From Leishmania donovani (taxonomy: Eukaryota; Euglenozoa; Kinetoplastea; Trypanosomatida; Trypanosomatidae), in assembly GCF_000227135.1 (NCBI RefSeq), contig NC_018262.1, forward strand, positions 1,374,223 to 1,438,222: a stretch of DNA of 64,000 nt. The letters are read 5' to 3'. The translations under genes were made by a program, and so were the position numbers. Below the pieces are notes generated by a model. The model was not told where the DNA came from, did not search any database, and saw only the letters and a program-made list of their open reading frames with translations. Position 1 is the stretch's first letter; every line of letters begins with the position of its first letter. Of the stretch, positions 1-10,100 are shown piece after piece.

Positions 1-1527
1 CGGGCGTGGGTGCTGAGAGGGAGGAAGTACAGCGGGTATAATATTGAGTAGATCGGTGCGCCGTAAGCAGGGAAAAAGAATGAGTAGAACGGGCGGCAGA
101 TACGGATAGACCGATTGGAAAGGAGACAGAGAGATGGAACAAGAAGGAGTGTACGTAGAGTTGGGGAGCTCTGAAACGCGGTGAAAAAAAAAAGAAAAAG
201 CGCAGTCATAAGAGAATGTGGATTTCTCTGCGTGTATCTGTGTGTGTTTGCGTGCCTCGACGCGTAGGAGTTGCGTGTAGGTGTGGATGTCTGGCTTAGT
301 GTTACATACATGTTCAAACTTGCAGAATGTGCGGTGGAAGCGCGATACAGCGCACTGCTCCATCATGCTTCCATACAGTCAACTACTGCGCACAGGACAC
401 ACTCGTAAAAGTAACGACGCAGACAACATACCCATGTTCACATCCGCACCCCGCACCACGCCTCCTCACATGCATACACACACACAAACAGACAGGTACA
501 TGATTTTGTTTTCCTTTCCTTTCGCGCCACGCACACAACTGCGCAAAACAACAAAAAAAAAACAGCTTCAAAAAAGCGCACAAAATGAGAACAAAGAAGC
601 GAAAGAAGGGAAAGCGTTTGAACCTGAGAGGGAGGGGGTGCGTGTGTGTGTGTGTAATAAAAGCCTTCGTAGTCTCATGCTTGGTTGCAGTGGCAGTGGT
701 AGGCGAAACACGACAAGGCGAAGAAGAAAAGGAAAAGAAAGCAAGCAAAATCAACAGGCAAAACAAGAAGGGCGATACATAAATGAAGCGGGACGGTATA
801 CAAGCACAGCACCGCATCTCCCTTGCGTCCTGAAGTCCTCTTCACTGTGTAATTTTTTTCCCGCTCCACCTTGCGCGTCCTTTTTGTGCTCTTTTCGTTC
901 CCTCCTTTTTTTCTTGATCGTTGGTTGTCTCTTCCGATCACCTTGTCTTGACGATGTGTGCTTCGCTCGTGTTGTATACGACAAAGCATAAAATAAAACA
1001 CGAAAACGCGTCGCAGGTGCACCAGTGCGCGTTGATAAGAGCGGTAGGAGGGCTAGCCGGCCATCTCCTCCGTCTCCGCCTTCCTCCCCTCTCTCACTCA
1101 GCTCGTTCCGCCAGCAGCAGCCGACTCATTCTCGCAGCTGTCAGTGGCCAAGCAAAAAAAAAAGCAATCCCATTCCGCGACGCTCCTCTTCGAGAGCGCT
1201 TCGCGCACACGGCCATTGTCGTTGGGCTTACTTCGCTCCATGCAAATTCCTCAAAGCACCGCAGCCGTCCCCGTTGAGCCACCAGCGGCTCCTCCCTGTT
1301 CCACTGTCGAAGAAGATTTCGTCACTCCTACCGGAAAAAAAAAAGCCAGCATGCTGGACAGGCGCTCTTCCACCTGCTGTAGCGGAACAGACAGAGGGTG
1401 AACAACAAGGAAGGCTGGGAGAAACGATACGCCATCACAAGATGGAGTCTGATACGCGCCAGATAAGATGTCTGGCGGGCAGACAAAAAAAAAGCGTTGC
1501 GGCTTCCCTTTGCCGCACAAGATCAGT
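1..1527. other. gene-free stretch, no coding signal
   Basis: No open frame here has a recognisable domain or the base composition of the real genes; those present on either strand are short and low-complexity (Lys/Arg or Ser/Cys-rich translations of purine or pyrimidine tracts). The stretch contains a CA microsatellite near 472-490, a TG run near 641-656 and several A-runs (for example near 1155, 1331 and 1485). As the gene to the right is on the minus strand, this is probably part of the 6PGDH 3' UTR or the spacer beyond it. Confidence 0.6.
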
Positions 1528-2124
1528 TCCACTCTACCCAGGGCCTGTTTACAGGCCTCACCTCGTCGTGCGAAGCAGCGCCAGACACGCCTCACAGCAG
1601 TGCGTCCACGAGGCCATCTGAGAGCACTGCATCGGCCTCGAACGCTACCCACCCACCCGACTCCTCCCAGATGGCGTCACAGCTACTCCCATTTTGCCGG
1701 TCGCCAGCTGGTGCATCCCCGTCGGGGTGACGCGCAGGCGCCATACACCAGTAGGCAGTGTGAGGGCCGGGGACGGGATACGTTCCAGCCACGCTGATGC
1801 TCTGCCCACCACATAGATGGCACGAATGTATCCACTGCCGCAGGAGGCTTCGACGCAAACGCCATCCAGGGCCTGAGAGCCGACATCAGCAGCGACACAC
1901 CGCCCTGACCCCTCCCCTAGGCCGTAGGTGCCTGCCCTTGTCATCACCAGAGGTGGTTCGGCATCTTGGCGGGAGGGGGTGGGTGGGTGGGCTGCTTGGC
2001 TTCCTCACACACGGAGTGGGTGGTGCACTGGCCCCTGAGATGCCACACGCATTGAGGTGTTCCCTTGTCTTTGGAGGTGTTTCTGTGTGTGTGGAGGGAG
2101 GACTAACGGAAGAGCGGAAAAAAC
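1528..2124 (+). mobile_element. old, diverged SIDER-like retroposon
   Basis: This stretch aligns in order with the younger copy at 35832-36590. Shared landmarks are the 'cactctacc' start, the 'tgcatccccgtcggggtg' / 'tgcacccctcggggtg' block, the 'ccatccagg' block, the run of G followed by 'gctgcttggct', and an end near a short A-run ('ggaaaaaacgg'). Many substitutions and indels separate the two, so this copy is old. It lies downstream of the 6PGDH stop codon and, by the position of the A-run, is oriented antisense to the transcript. In Leishmania, SIDER elements in 3' UTRs are known to affect mRNA stability; a role here is inference. Confidence 0.65.
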
Positions 2125-2309
2125 GGTAAGCTACGCGCGGGTGTCTGAGAGCGGAATCGGGTGCCAAAGTCCTGAGTGGGTGCGCCCCTGTCTTGCATGC
2201 TCCTTTGTCTGCGCTTTTCGTGAGTGCGGTATGTGCCACGCGTGGCCGGGGCAACTGTGGCCGGAGAGGCGGGAGGGCACTCAACTGGCAGAGGGGGAGA
2301 AGGGAACCG

Positions 2310-2350
2310 GTTGAGCGGCTAGCTGAGAGCGGCTAGGTGAGAGCGGCTGT
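2310..2350. repeat. short tandem repeat beside the 6PGDH stop codon
   Basis: Three tandem copies of a roughly 14-base unit ('gagagcggctag' with small changes) lie immediately downstream of the 6PGDH stop codon, in its 3' UTR. Confidence 0.6.
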
Positions 2351-3790
2351 CTACTGCAGTGCGGGCCATTCAAACGACTCACGGCCGTCCTTGTCCGTGC
2401 GCTCGTAGCCGTGGCGGCCAAAGACGTCGCGCTGCAACGACACCAGCTGTCCGTACGGAAGAGTCTCCGTGTACATGGCGTTGATGTAGGACAGTGAGGC
2501 CATCATGACCGGCAGTGACACTGCCGTGTTCACTGTGAGCTTGGCGAGAATCTGGCGGCAGTCATCAAGGCCCGCCACTATCTCCTTGGTGAAAGCGTCC
2601 ATCAGGTTGGGCAGGCTCGGGTTCTCCTCGAAGGCCTTCGTCATGGGCCCCAGCAGGTAGCCCTGAAGAATGCAGCCGGCGCGGAAGGTGGCGATGGTGG
2701 CAGGCAGGTTCAGGCCAAATCCGTACACCTTGTCCAACTCGCGCAAGCACTGGAACATCTGCGCGTAGCTCGCGATGATGCAGAGGCTGACGGCGTGGTA
2801 CAGCTGCTTCGCGTTGGGGGAGTTCGGGGACTTGTCCCTGGCTTCCGCAGACGGGCCACGAGGGAAGTTGGGGAATGCCTTGCAGTTCGCAATACGCTCC
2901 TCTTTGCACATGGTCATCTGGCGTGAGATGACGGCCATGCTGAGCGAGGGCGCTGGCACGCCAACCTCCAGAGCCTCCTGGGCAGACCACAGGCCAGTGC
3001 CCTTGGAGCCGATGCGGTCCTTGACCTTCTCTGACAGATAGTTGCCTGCTGCCTCTCTCGCGCGGCAAGCGGCAATGGAAATGTCGAGCATGTAGGATTT
3101 GAGGAAGCCATCCGCCTTCCACGACTCGAACACGTCGGCGATCTGATCGTTGTCGAAGCCGAAGGCAAGCAGGGCGGTGTACGCCTCACCCCAGATCTGC
3201 AGCACGGCGTACTCACCAGCGTTGTGATACATCTTCACGCAGGATCCAGCGCCGCCCTTGCCGTTGAAAGTCACGCACGGGCGACCGTCCTCAGCCTTGG
3301 CCGCAGCCGCCTCCACGATCGGGCGCACCTCCTCCCACACGCTTGGTGTGCCACCCGGGAAGAAGGCCGGCCCCTTGCGCGCACCCTCCTCACCACCGGA
3401 GATGCCCATGCCGAGGAAGCGGAGACCCTGGCTCTCCAACTGCGCGGCACGCTTGTCCTGGTCCTTGAAGTTCGCATTGCCAGTGTCAATTATGATGTCG
3501 CCATTCTCGAGCACTTCCTTGAGCTGCTCGATCGTAGAGTCCGTAGCGGCGCCGGCCTGGACGAGAATGAACGCGCGGCGCGGCTTCTTGAGGGACGCAG
3601 CGAACGCCTTCATGGTCTCGTAGCCATTCAGGTTGGCGGCAAATTTCTCGCTCTCATGCTCCTTGAGAAACGACGCCGTCTTCGCGGAGGTGCGGTTGAA
3701 GACGGCAACTTTGAATCCCTTCTCGGCGATGTTCAGGGCGAGATTCGCGCCCATGACACCGAGGCCGATAATACCGAGGTCGTTCGACAT
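2351..3790 (-). CDS. 6PGDH: 6-phosphogluconate dehydrogenase, decarboxylating
   Basis: This 479-residue enzyme of the oxidative pentose phosphate pathway converts 6-phosphogluconate and NADP+ to ribulose 5-phosphate, CO2 and NADPH. The N-terminal Rossmann motif GLGVMG is at residues 9-14 and NRT at 32-34 is placed to recognise the NADP phosphate. The substrate-binding SGG is at 131-133. The catalytic helix has K186, H189, N190 and E193, in the same spacing as the Lys, His, Asn and Glu of the mammalian enzyme. Length and N-terminus agree with other trypanosomatid 6PGDHs, and the start is a true ATG. The C-terminus (WPALQ) has no SKL-type peroxisomal signal, so a cytosolic pool is likely. It is the last supported gene of the transcription unit in this window. 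Confidence 0.97.
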   Translation of the reverse strand: MSNDLGIIGLGVMGANLALNIAEKGFKVAVFNRTSAKTASFLKEHESEKFAANLNGYETMKAFAASLKKPRRAFILVQAGAATDSTIEQLKEVLENGDIIIDTGNANFKDQDKRAAQLESQGLRFLGMGISGGEEGARKGPAFFPGGTPSVWEEVRPIVEAAAAKAEDGRPCVTFNGKGGAGSCVKMYHNAGEYAVLQIWGEAYTALLAFGFDNDQIADVFESWKADGFLKSYMLDISIAACRAREAAGNYLSEKVKDRIGSKGTGLWSAQEALEVGVPAPSLSMAVISRQMTMCKEERIANCKAFPNFPRGPSAEARDKSPNSPNAKQLYHAVSLCIIASYAQMFQCLRELDKVYGFGLNLPATIATFRAGCILQGYLLGPMTKAFEENPSLPNLMDAFTKEIVAGLDDCRQILAKLTVNTAVSLPVMMASLSYINAMYTETLPYGQLVSLQRDVFGRHGYERTDKDGRESFEWPALQ

Positions 3791-4947
3791 AGAGAATAAG
3801 GGATTCGTTCTGTGTGTGTGTGTGAAAAGGGTGTGGGGTGTATGATGGGACTAAGCGCCAGTGAATAAGGGGCTCTTTCGGCTTCGCTTAACGCGAACGC
3901 AAAGTCTGTAAGCAAGGGGTGGTGTGATAAGCGGGAGAGGGTGTATGGGGGAAGGGCAGAGAGCGCGCATATATATATATATATGTAGAGAGAGACTGAT
4001 GCGCAAAGCAGCCACAGCTCAAATGAATAGATGAGAAAGCACACCTTTTTTGCGTGGGGAGGGGAGGGGAGTTGTTTGGTTGGCTGTTTCGCTTAGCGTC
4101 GCTTTGCACGTTGGATGGTCGGCAAAGAGCTCGGGCCTAGATCAACTGAGGATGAGTGAACGGAGAGGGGACGGGGTTTGTGTGATAGAAAATACGGAGC
4201 AGTGCTTCGGACAACTACCTGCCAGGTTGGGAGGGAGGGAGGGGGGGGGGCGAAGGGGACGGCAGGTGTTGCGGACCGGTGATTGAGTCGGAAGAGTCAA
4301 GCAACAGAAACAGAGAGTCGACGAGAAATTGGATTCGCTGCGACAAAGCATGGGGGTGAGGTGTAAGTGGTGGAAGGATAACGAAGAGAAAAACGAGACA
4401 ATTCGGGCCCCGCAGGGCGACCTCAGCGCCGGGAGAATCCAGTAAAGGGAAAAGGCTAGGAGGGAGCAAGATAGCCTCAGTTACAGCTCTCCCTCTCTCT
4501 ACGGGCAACCCCTCGTGTTCACCACCTTTTCTCGGGGTGCAGATGTTACGCAGCCACGACTGGAGAAGCTTTTTATACGCAGTGCCGTTTTTCTTTGTTT
4601 TCTCTTTAGCGATCTGTGTAGGCGTAGGGTTGATCGTCTTTGATCCCTGTGAAGGCCCGCAGAGCGACAGGCGGCTGATCAGCTGTTGTGGTGGTTTAAA
4701 CAGATAACGAAAAGCACCATCACGCAATCGAAAGAAAGTGGAGGCGTAGACAACGTCAACGAGTTGCGTGTGTTTTGACATTCTGGGACGGTGCTTGGTG
4801 AGGTCGTCTCCACTGCGCAGGCGCACGCTGCAGGCCACGACCCGCCCACTACTCCCTCGCAGCCCAACCGCCGTAGGTGAGTGCGAGAGCGACGGCACAC
4901 TTGGCAACTGCTTTGTCTTTCATCACTCGGTCACGCCTCCACAGCTC
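3791..4947. other. intergenic region between RsmI-like gene and 6PGDH
   Basis: No credible gene. It contains a TG run (about 3811-3824), an AT microsatellite (3968-3984) and G-runs near 4230-4250. Read on the minus strand, a C/T-rich tract ends in 'cttacag' (AG at 3906-3907), a candidate spliced-leader acceptor for 6PGDH; a second AG lies closer to the ATG near 3809. Confidence 0.5.
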
Positions 4948-6336
4948 TCACACTAGCCGGCTAGCGTCGTTTCGATTAATGGAAAGGATGACTCGCAGTC
5001 TCTCCTGCTCAGATTCGATCGCCCGAATAAGGCGCTCGCGCTTCTTCCTCTGCCGCAAGCGCCGCAGCTCAGCTCGCTGCTTCCTACACTGCCGCCGCTC
5101 CTCCTTGGCTATTGTCACACTCGACTCTGTTGACGATGACGCCGCTGCATTTGTCCCTCTGGTGCCCGGCGCCGATTCCAGGTGCGACGATGCCGCAGGC
5201 GGAGCATCCTTCATAAGATCGCTGACTGTGCGGCGCAAACGCCGCCGCTTCGCCGCCTCCTTCTCCAGCCACGCCGCCGTCTCTTTCGGCCCCGCACCGG
5301 CAATCACCAGCACAAGTTGCCCCTTCTTCACCAGCATCTGTGCCTCTTGACGGAGGTAGAAGCCAACGAGTCGTTCCGCTGTGTCAGCGTGCAATGATTC
5401 GTTCAGCTTCGTCAGCTCATGCGTGACGTAGACGAACCGATGCGGCAGCACAGATGCGATGTCCTGCAGCACCATCACCAGCCGTCGCGGAACTTCGTAG
5501 AAGACGCACGGGAATGTGGCAGGGGCAACGATAGTGCGGAGAATCCGGAGTCGCGCCCCGTGAGACTTGGGTAGCACGTTTCCAAAAAAGAAAGAGCCGT
5601 CCTCAAAGGTCTGAGGGGAAAGGCCGGCGTCGCCGTCGGCGGCTGCGTCAGCGCCTCTCTTGTGGTTCTTCGCCGATTCGTAAGCAGAAGTCGTCAAACC
5701 AGATATCGCCAGCGCGCTCATCAGGGCTGATGCGCCCGGCACGGCTGTGACGCGAATACCGCTCTTCTGTAGCTCTTGCACCAGCTCCCCGCCGACGTCA
5801 CCAATGCACGGGGTGCCACTCGTAGTGACCAGTGCCATGCTGCGCCCGCCCTTCAGCAACTCCACCAGCTTTTCGCGCGAGGTGCTGCGATTTCCGCGGC
5901 TATAGTGAATGAGACGACCTTGGTTGGGGATGTTAACGAGATCCAGGAGAGTCTTGGTAGCAGGGCGATCGGTGGTGATGATGTAGTCGACGCCGCGCAG
6001 CACATCGAGGGCCCGCAAGGAGAAGTCCTTTAAGTTTCCGATGGGCACTGAGACGACGTGCAAGGCTGCCTTGTCGATGTTGGTTGGCTTCGTAAGGGGA
6101 TCGAGCGCGTCCTCGGGCGTGAGGCGCACCTTTCGGTAGTGGAAAGTGCCGCTGAAACGACGAGCTGTGCCGCTGAACCCTCGAGCGGGACCAAAGAGAG
6201 CCACAACCGAAGAGCTGGAGGGCAAGGCGCGCGGTGCGCGTGTGTGACAACCTTGCGTTGCAGCGGAGCACGGTGAGCAAACGCTCCGACGAAGGTGCAG
6301 AGCGGCTGCGAAGCGCGCCCCAGACCATCCCAACAT
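4948..6336 (-). CDS. RsmI-type rRNA 2'-O-methyltransferase, probably mitochondrial
   Basis: A 462-residue member of the tetrapyrrole methylase (SAM-dependent) family, RsmI subgroup, which in bacteria 2'-O-methylates a cytidine of the 16S rRNA decoding site. Landmarks in order: VSVPIGNLKDFSLRALDVL (near 93-112), a HYSRGN block (near 140), ALVTTSGTPCIGDVGG (near 168-183), VTAVPGASALMSALAISGL (near 196-214), FYEVPRRL and VTHELTKLNE. Compared with bacterial RsmI the usual SDAGTP is TSGTP here. The first 60 residues are Arg/Ser/Ala-rich with almost no acidic residues, which suggests mitochondrial import; the likely substrate is then the kinetoplast-encoded small rRNA. The C-terminal 80 residues are a basic extension (RRLRQRKKRER). 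The start is an ATG. Family assignment is strong; substrate is inference. Confidence 0.88.
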   Translation of the reverse strand: MLGWSGARFAAALHLRRSVCSPCSAATQGCHTRAPRALPSSSSVVALFGPARGFSGTARRFSGTFHYRKVRLTPEDALDPLTKPTNIDKAALHVVSVPIGNLKDFSLRALDVLRGVDYIITTDRPATKTLLDLVNIPNQGRLIHYSRGNRSTSREKLVELLKGGRSMALVTTSGTPCIGDVGGELVQELQKSGIRVTAVPGASALMSALAISGLTTSAYESAKNHKRGADAAADGDAGLSPQTFEDGSFFFGNVLPKSHGARLRILRTIVAPATFPCVFYEVPRRLVMVLQDIASVLPHRFVYVTHELTKLNESLHADTAERLVGFYLRQEAQMLVKKGQLVLVIAGAGPKETAAWLEKEAAKRRRLRRTVSDLMKDAPPAASSHLESAPGTRGTNAAASSSTESSVTIAKEERRQCRKQRAELRRLRQRKKRERLIRAIESEQERLRVILSINRNDASRLV

Positions 6337-7115
6337 GTTCGCGACCGCGTGTGTGTGTGTGTGTGTACAATTGGGATGTGCAGGTCAAAAAACCTAGTGT
6401 ACCAACACATTAGTGAGATGGGTAGAGGAACGGAACCACGAGAGACCAAAAAGTGATGAAGACGGCGCTGAGGTGAGCTGCTCAGCAGGAGCCATGGGAC
6501 ATCTCTCAGAAGAAGGTGCTCGGCCAGCTCGAGGGACGGCCGAGCAGCAGATGATGAATCAAAAGTTGCCGACGAGCGAAGACACTGCTTCGCGCTCCTG
6601 CGGCGTGGGCAGCATCACTGTGTTCTGCAGAACGTCTTTTCTTGAGTGCATAGCAACGCCTCTCTCCTCCGCCAAGGGCTTTTCATTATCGCTTCCTTTT
6701 AAGAGTGTTTTCTTGTTAGTGGCGTGGTCATGAGAGAGAAAGGTGGTGGTGGTCGCTGTATACGCGGCGGCGACGGCATGCTTTGCAGGGCCGCCTTACG
6801 CGGAATCGGCAGACATGTGGGGAGTTCGTCGGTTGCTTTGCTGGTAGAGCTTTTTCGCCCCTCCTCCATGCGCCCTCCTTACATTAAAACACCAAAAAAA
6901 AAAACGAAGAAACCAGAGGAAACAGCTCCGGCAGCAGAGAATATGCAGGCGACGCGAAGGAAACGGGGAGGGGAGGGGAAAACGACAGTCAATCACGGAC
7001 CGCCTACGGTACCTCCCCTCATTCCGTCTTTCGCTCTGCTTCAACCTCACACCGCACCGTCGAGTGCGCTTTCACACAAGTCCGACAAAGTCGAGGGGCG
7101 CGCGGCATGCATCCG
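6337..7115. other. intergenic region, no gene seen
   Basis: It carries a TG run directly upstream of the RsmI-like ATG (about 6349-6366) and an A-run near 6893-6904. Nothing in it resembles a protein or RNA gene. Confidence 0.5.
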
Positions 7116-10100
7116 TTACACCAGGAAGCTGTCATAGACGGAGAAGCAGACCGGCATCGTGGCAGCGTCACTGGTGGCATTGCCCAAGATGTGCGCAGCA
7201 AGGTGCGACAGAACTGTCTTCTCGGCAAACATGTTCGCCGCTTCCTTCTGAAACAGGACATCCTCGTCGTCGCTACCGGCGACTTCTTCCCCGTCACCGG
7301 CCTCCTCCGCCGGTGCGGCCCCGACAACAACCGATGCAGTCGTTGGTGAGTCTGCGAGGGACATGACGGGCCTGAGCGCGTCGACGCCAGACAAGAGGCC
7401 AGCGGCGTGCAGCCGACGCAGGAGGCGCACAACCGCGAGGAGACAGAACACTTGGTCTCGAGGAGCATCGTGTGCGCCCCACATGCTGCGAGAGCAGATA
7501 GCCGCTGCCGCATCACGAATCTCGGATGTGTCATCCACCAGCAGCCGCAACAGCACCAAAAAGAGCGTGACAGCACTCGCCGGGCATGTTGACGCCGCGG
7601 CTGCGGCGCTGCGGCGCAAAAAGGACTGTGCGGTGCGCAGTGCCTTCACCACTGCCAAGCGAGACTCCAGTGGCTGCTCTGGCTCACAGTAGTAGGACAA
7701 GAGGTGCGCGACTGCAGGGGAAACAGCGTGGGCGTCAGAGACATAAATGTCATGCGTGGCGATGAAGTCGAGCGCCGCGCTGCAGGCATCCGAGTTGTGC
7801 AGCGGCGTGGCCGTCGCGGAGTCGTCACCGTCGGCAGACAGAGTAAGGAGAGAGACAAGCGTTGCATGCAACTGCTTGACAGCAGAAGTCTGCTGCCATG
7901 CGTCGAGGCTGGAGAAGTCTGATGAATGGGGCGGAGCAGTGGTCGCATCGGCCGTCTTGTTCGTCAGTGCCATAGCCATGGCAGCAAAACGCATGTGCGA
8001 GACAAGCTGCCCCCACGCAATGCACCCGATCGTCATCTTCAGGGGCGACGCGGGGCTTGCGGCGCCGTCAAACAGCTCCGTCAATGACTTCAGCGCCAGC
8101 TGTGGAAGGTCACAGTGCAGATCGCGTGATATCACGCGCAGCACCACCGCAACGTCCGTCCTGTTGAGAGCATCGGCCGCGTCCGAGTAGTGCCGGAGCT
8201 GCGTCATGACCCACGAGATGAGGTTGTGCTCGCCGCGCCGGATGCTAAGGGCGGCGGCCTCCTCTTGCAGCAGTTCAGCTAACCGCCCCTGCTCCACCCC
8301 CGTCCAATGCCCGATCGGGGCCCTTTCACGCTGCGCAGCCAGAAACACGAGCATGGCACTTACACCCTCCATCACGCTGCCACGTTCCGAGACGACATGG
8401 CGCGCCTTAAGATAAGCGCTCATAGCCTCAACGCACATGCCACGCACTGCGTGCTGCTGTCCCGGGCTTAGCTTGTGTCGCGCGCCATAGAAGACGACAT
8501 CTGCCAGTAAGGCGAACAGCGAAGCCGCTACAGTGGCGCTCACAGTGCAGGCCCGGACGAGCGCTTGCTGACAAGAGAGAAGAGCCTCGCTAATGGCCTG
8601 AATGACCGCCTCGGCGACCGTCGGTGTGGCGTAGCTACTGCGCTTCTGTCTGTAGTGGCGGCGCAGCGTCCCGACGTACTGAGCATGAAACTGCAGCAGC
8701 TGCAGCACCGCGCCATGGCACGAGTTCAAGCCCCCGCCAGCTGCGCCCCCACGTTGTTTGAGCGGGCCCGGGTGATTCGCGGAGTCCGTGAGAGAGCGAT
8801 GCGGCTGCAGCAGCTCTAGCGACAAGCCACGTCGAGTCTGCTCAATCGTCCTCCTAAGAGAGGAGAGCGGCACCAAGCAGCACAGCGCCACCGCGCTGGC
8901 GGAGCGAACCATCAAACTCGGCGATCCGGCGCACTGCATTACAGCCTCTATCATGCGGGCCGCGTCGTCCGAGTCGCCGTGGCTGACCTTGGTGATGAGA
9001 TGCGGCGGATCTGGCGAGAGCATTGACAGAAGCTGCAGCACCGGGAAAAGAGCAACACTTACCTTGGCAGCGGAGGCGGCACCGCCGTCCTCGCCCTTCG
9101 CTTCCTGGACCGATCGGCTCCCTCTCGTCAGCTCCGCGTACGCGTAGGCGACGCCGCGCGGCATGCGCTTTGCGACGTCGTGCAGGGAGGTGTTCACACC
9201 AGAGCCGCCGGTCGACGGGTGCTCGCCGACAAAACGGTGGATGACGGCGGAGAAGAGCATGAGCGAGCTGTTGCGCGTGTGCCAACTGGCGTCGTGGAAG
9301 CCTTCCGTTGCTAAAGAGAACGCCTCCTCGATGTACGCCACAACGCGGTCGGCAAACACCTTGTCCTCGAAGATGAACTTCATCACGTTAAGCGCGTTGG
9401 AGCGCTGGCTACGTCGCACCGTCTCCGCAGAAACGCCGAGAGGCGCGGTCTCGGCGCCGCCCAGCGCATGTGCGCCGGCGATGTCGCCGCGCGCGACGCG
9501 CAGAAGTTGCCTCATCGCTGAAGGAAAGAGGCAGTATGGCACCGTCGTGTCTTCCGCCTCGAGCACTGCAAGGATAGCATGCGGGAGGCCTTGGCTGCGC
9601 CGCAGTATGCGGGTGACATGTCCAGAGGTGACGCCCTCCGGCCCCATCAAGTAGTCGAGCAGCTCTGCCGGGAGTTGGTAGAACAGCGTTTGACGCGAGC
9701 GCACCAGTGTGGCCACGAGGGCTTTGAGCGCCTCACGGACACAACGCATCACTCCGTTGTGCTTCGTGAGGAGTAGCGCATGCACGAGCTCGTAGGCGGC
9801 CGCATGGACGGCAGCGAACGGCATGGCGTGCACCGGTCGTACCTTCAAGAGGCGCGTGATGGAGCCTGCGGCGACGCGCATGCTGAGCCAGGTGTTGTTC
9901 ACCACTCCCCGCATCGCAGACTCCGCCTCGGGCCGACTGCGGTCGTAGACATGGCCGCGGCAGTCCACGACCTCGTCCGCGACCGACGACGCGGTGGCGC
10001 CGGCGGTCACTGTCTCCGTGCCCACCAGTGAGCTGCACGTGCGCAGGACAAGGCAGCAGCACTGCAAGAGATTCGTGCACGCCAGCGTCAGCAGCGACGA

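Noticed and set aside
281..991. Plus-strand open frame of 236 codons at the left end
   Set aside because: Low-complexity Lys/Arg/Ser/Thr content from purine and CA-rich DNA, overlapped by similar frames on the other strand, and opposite to the transcription direction of all real genes.
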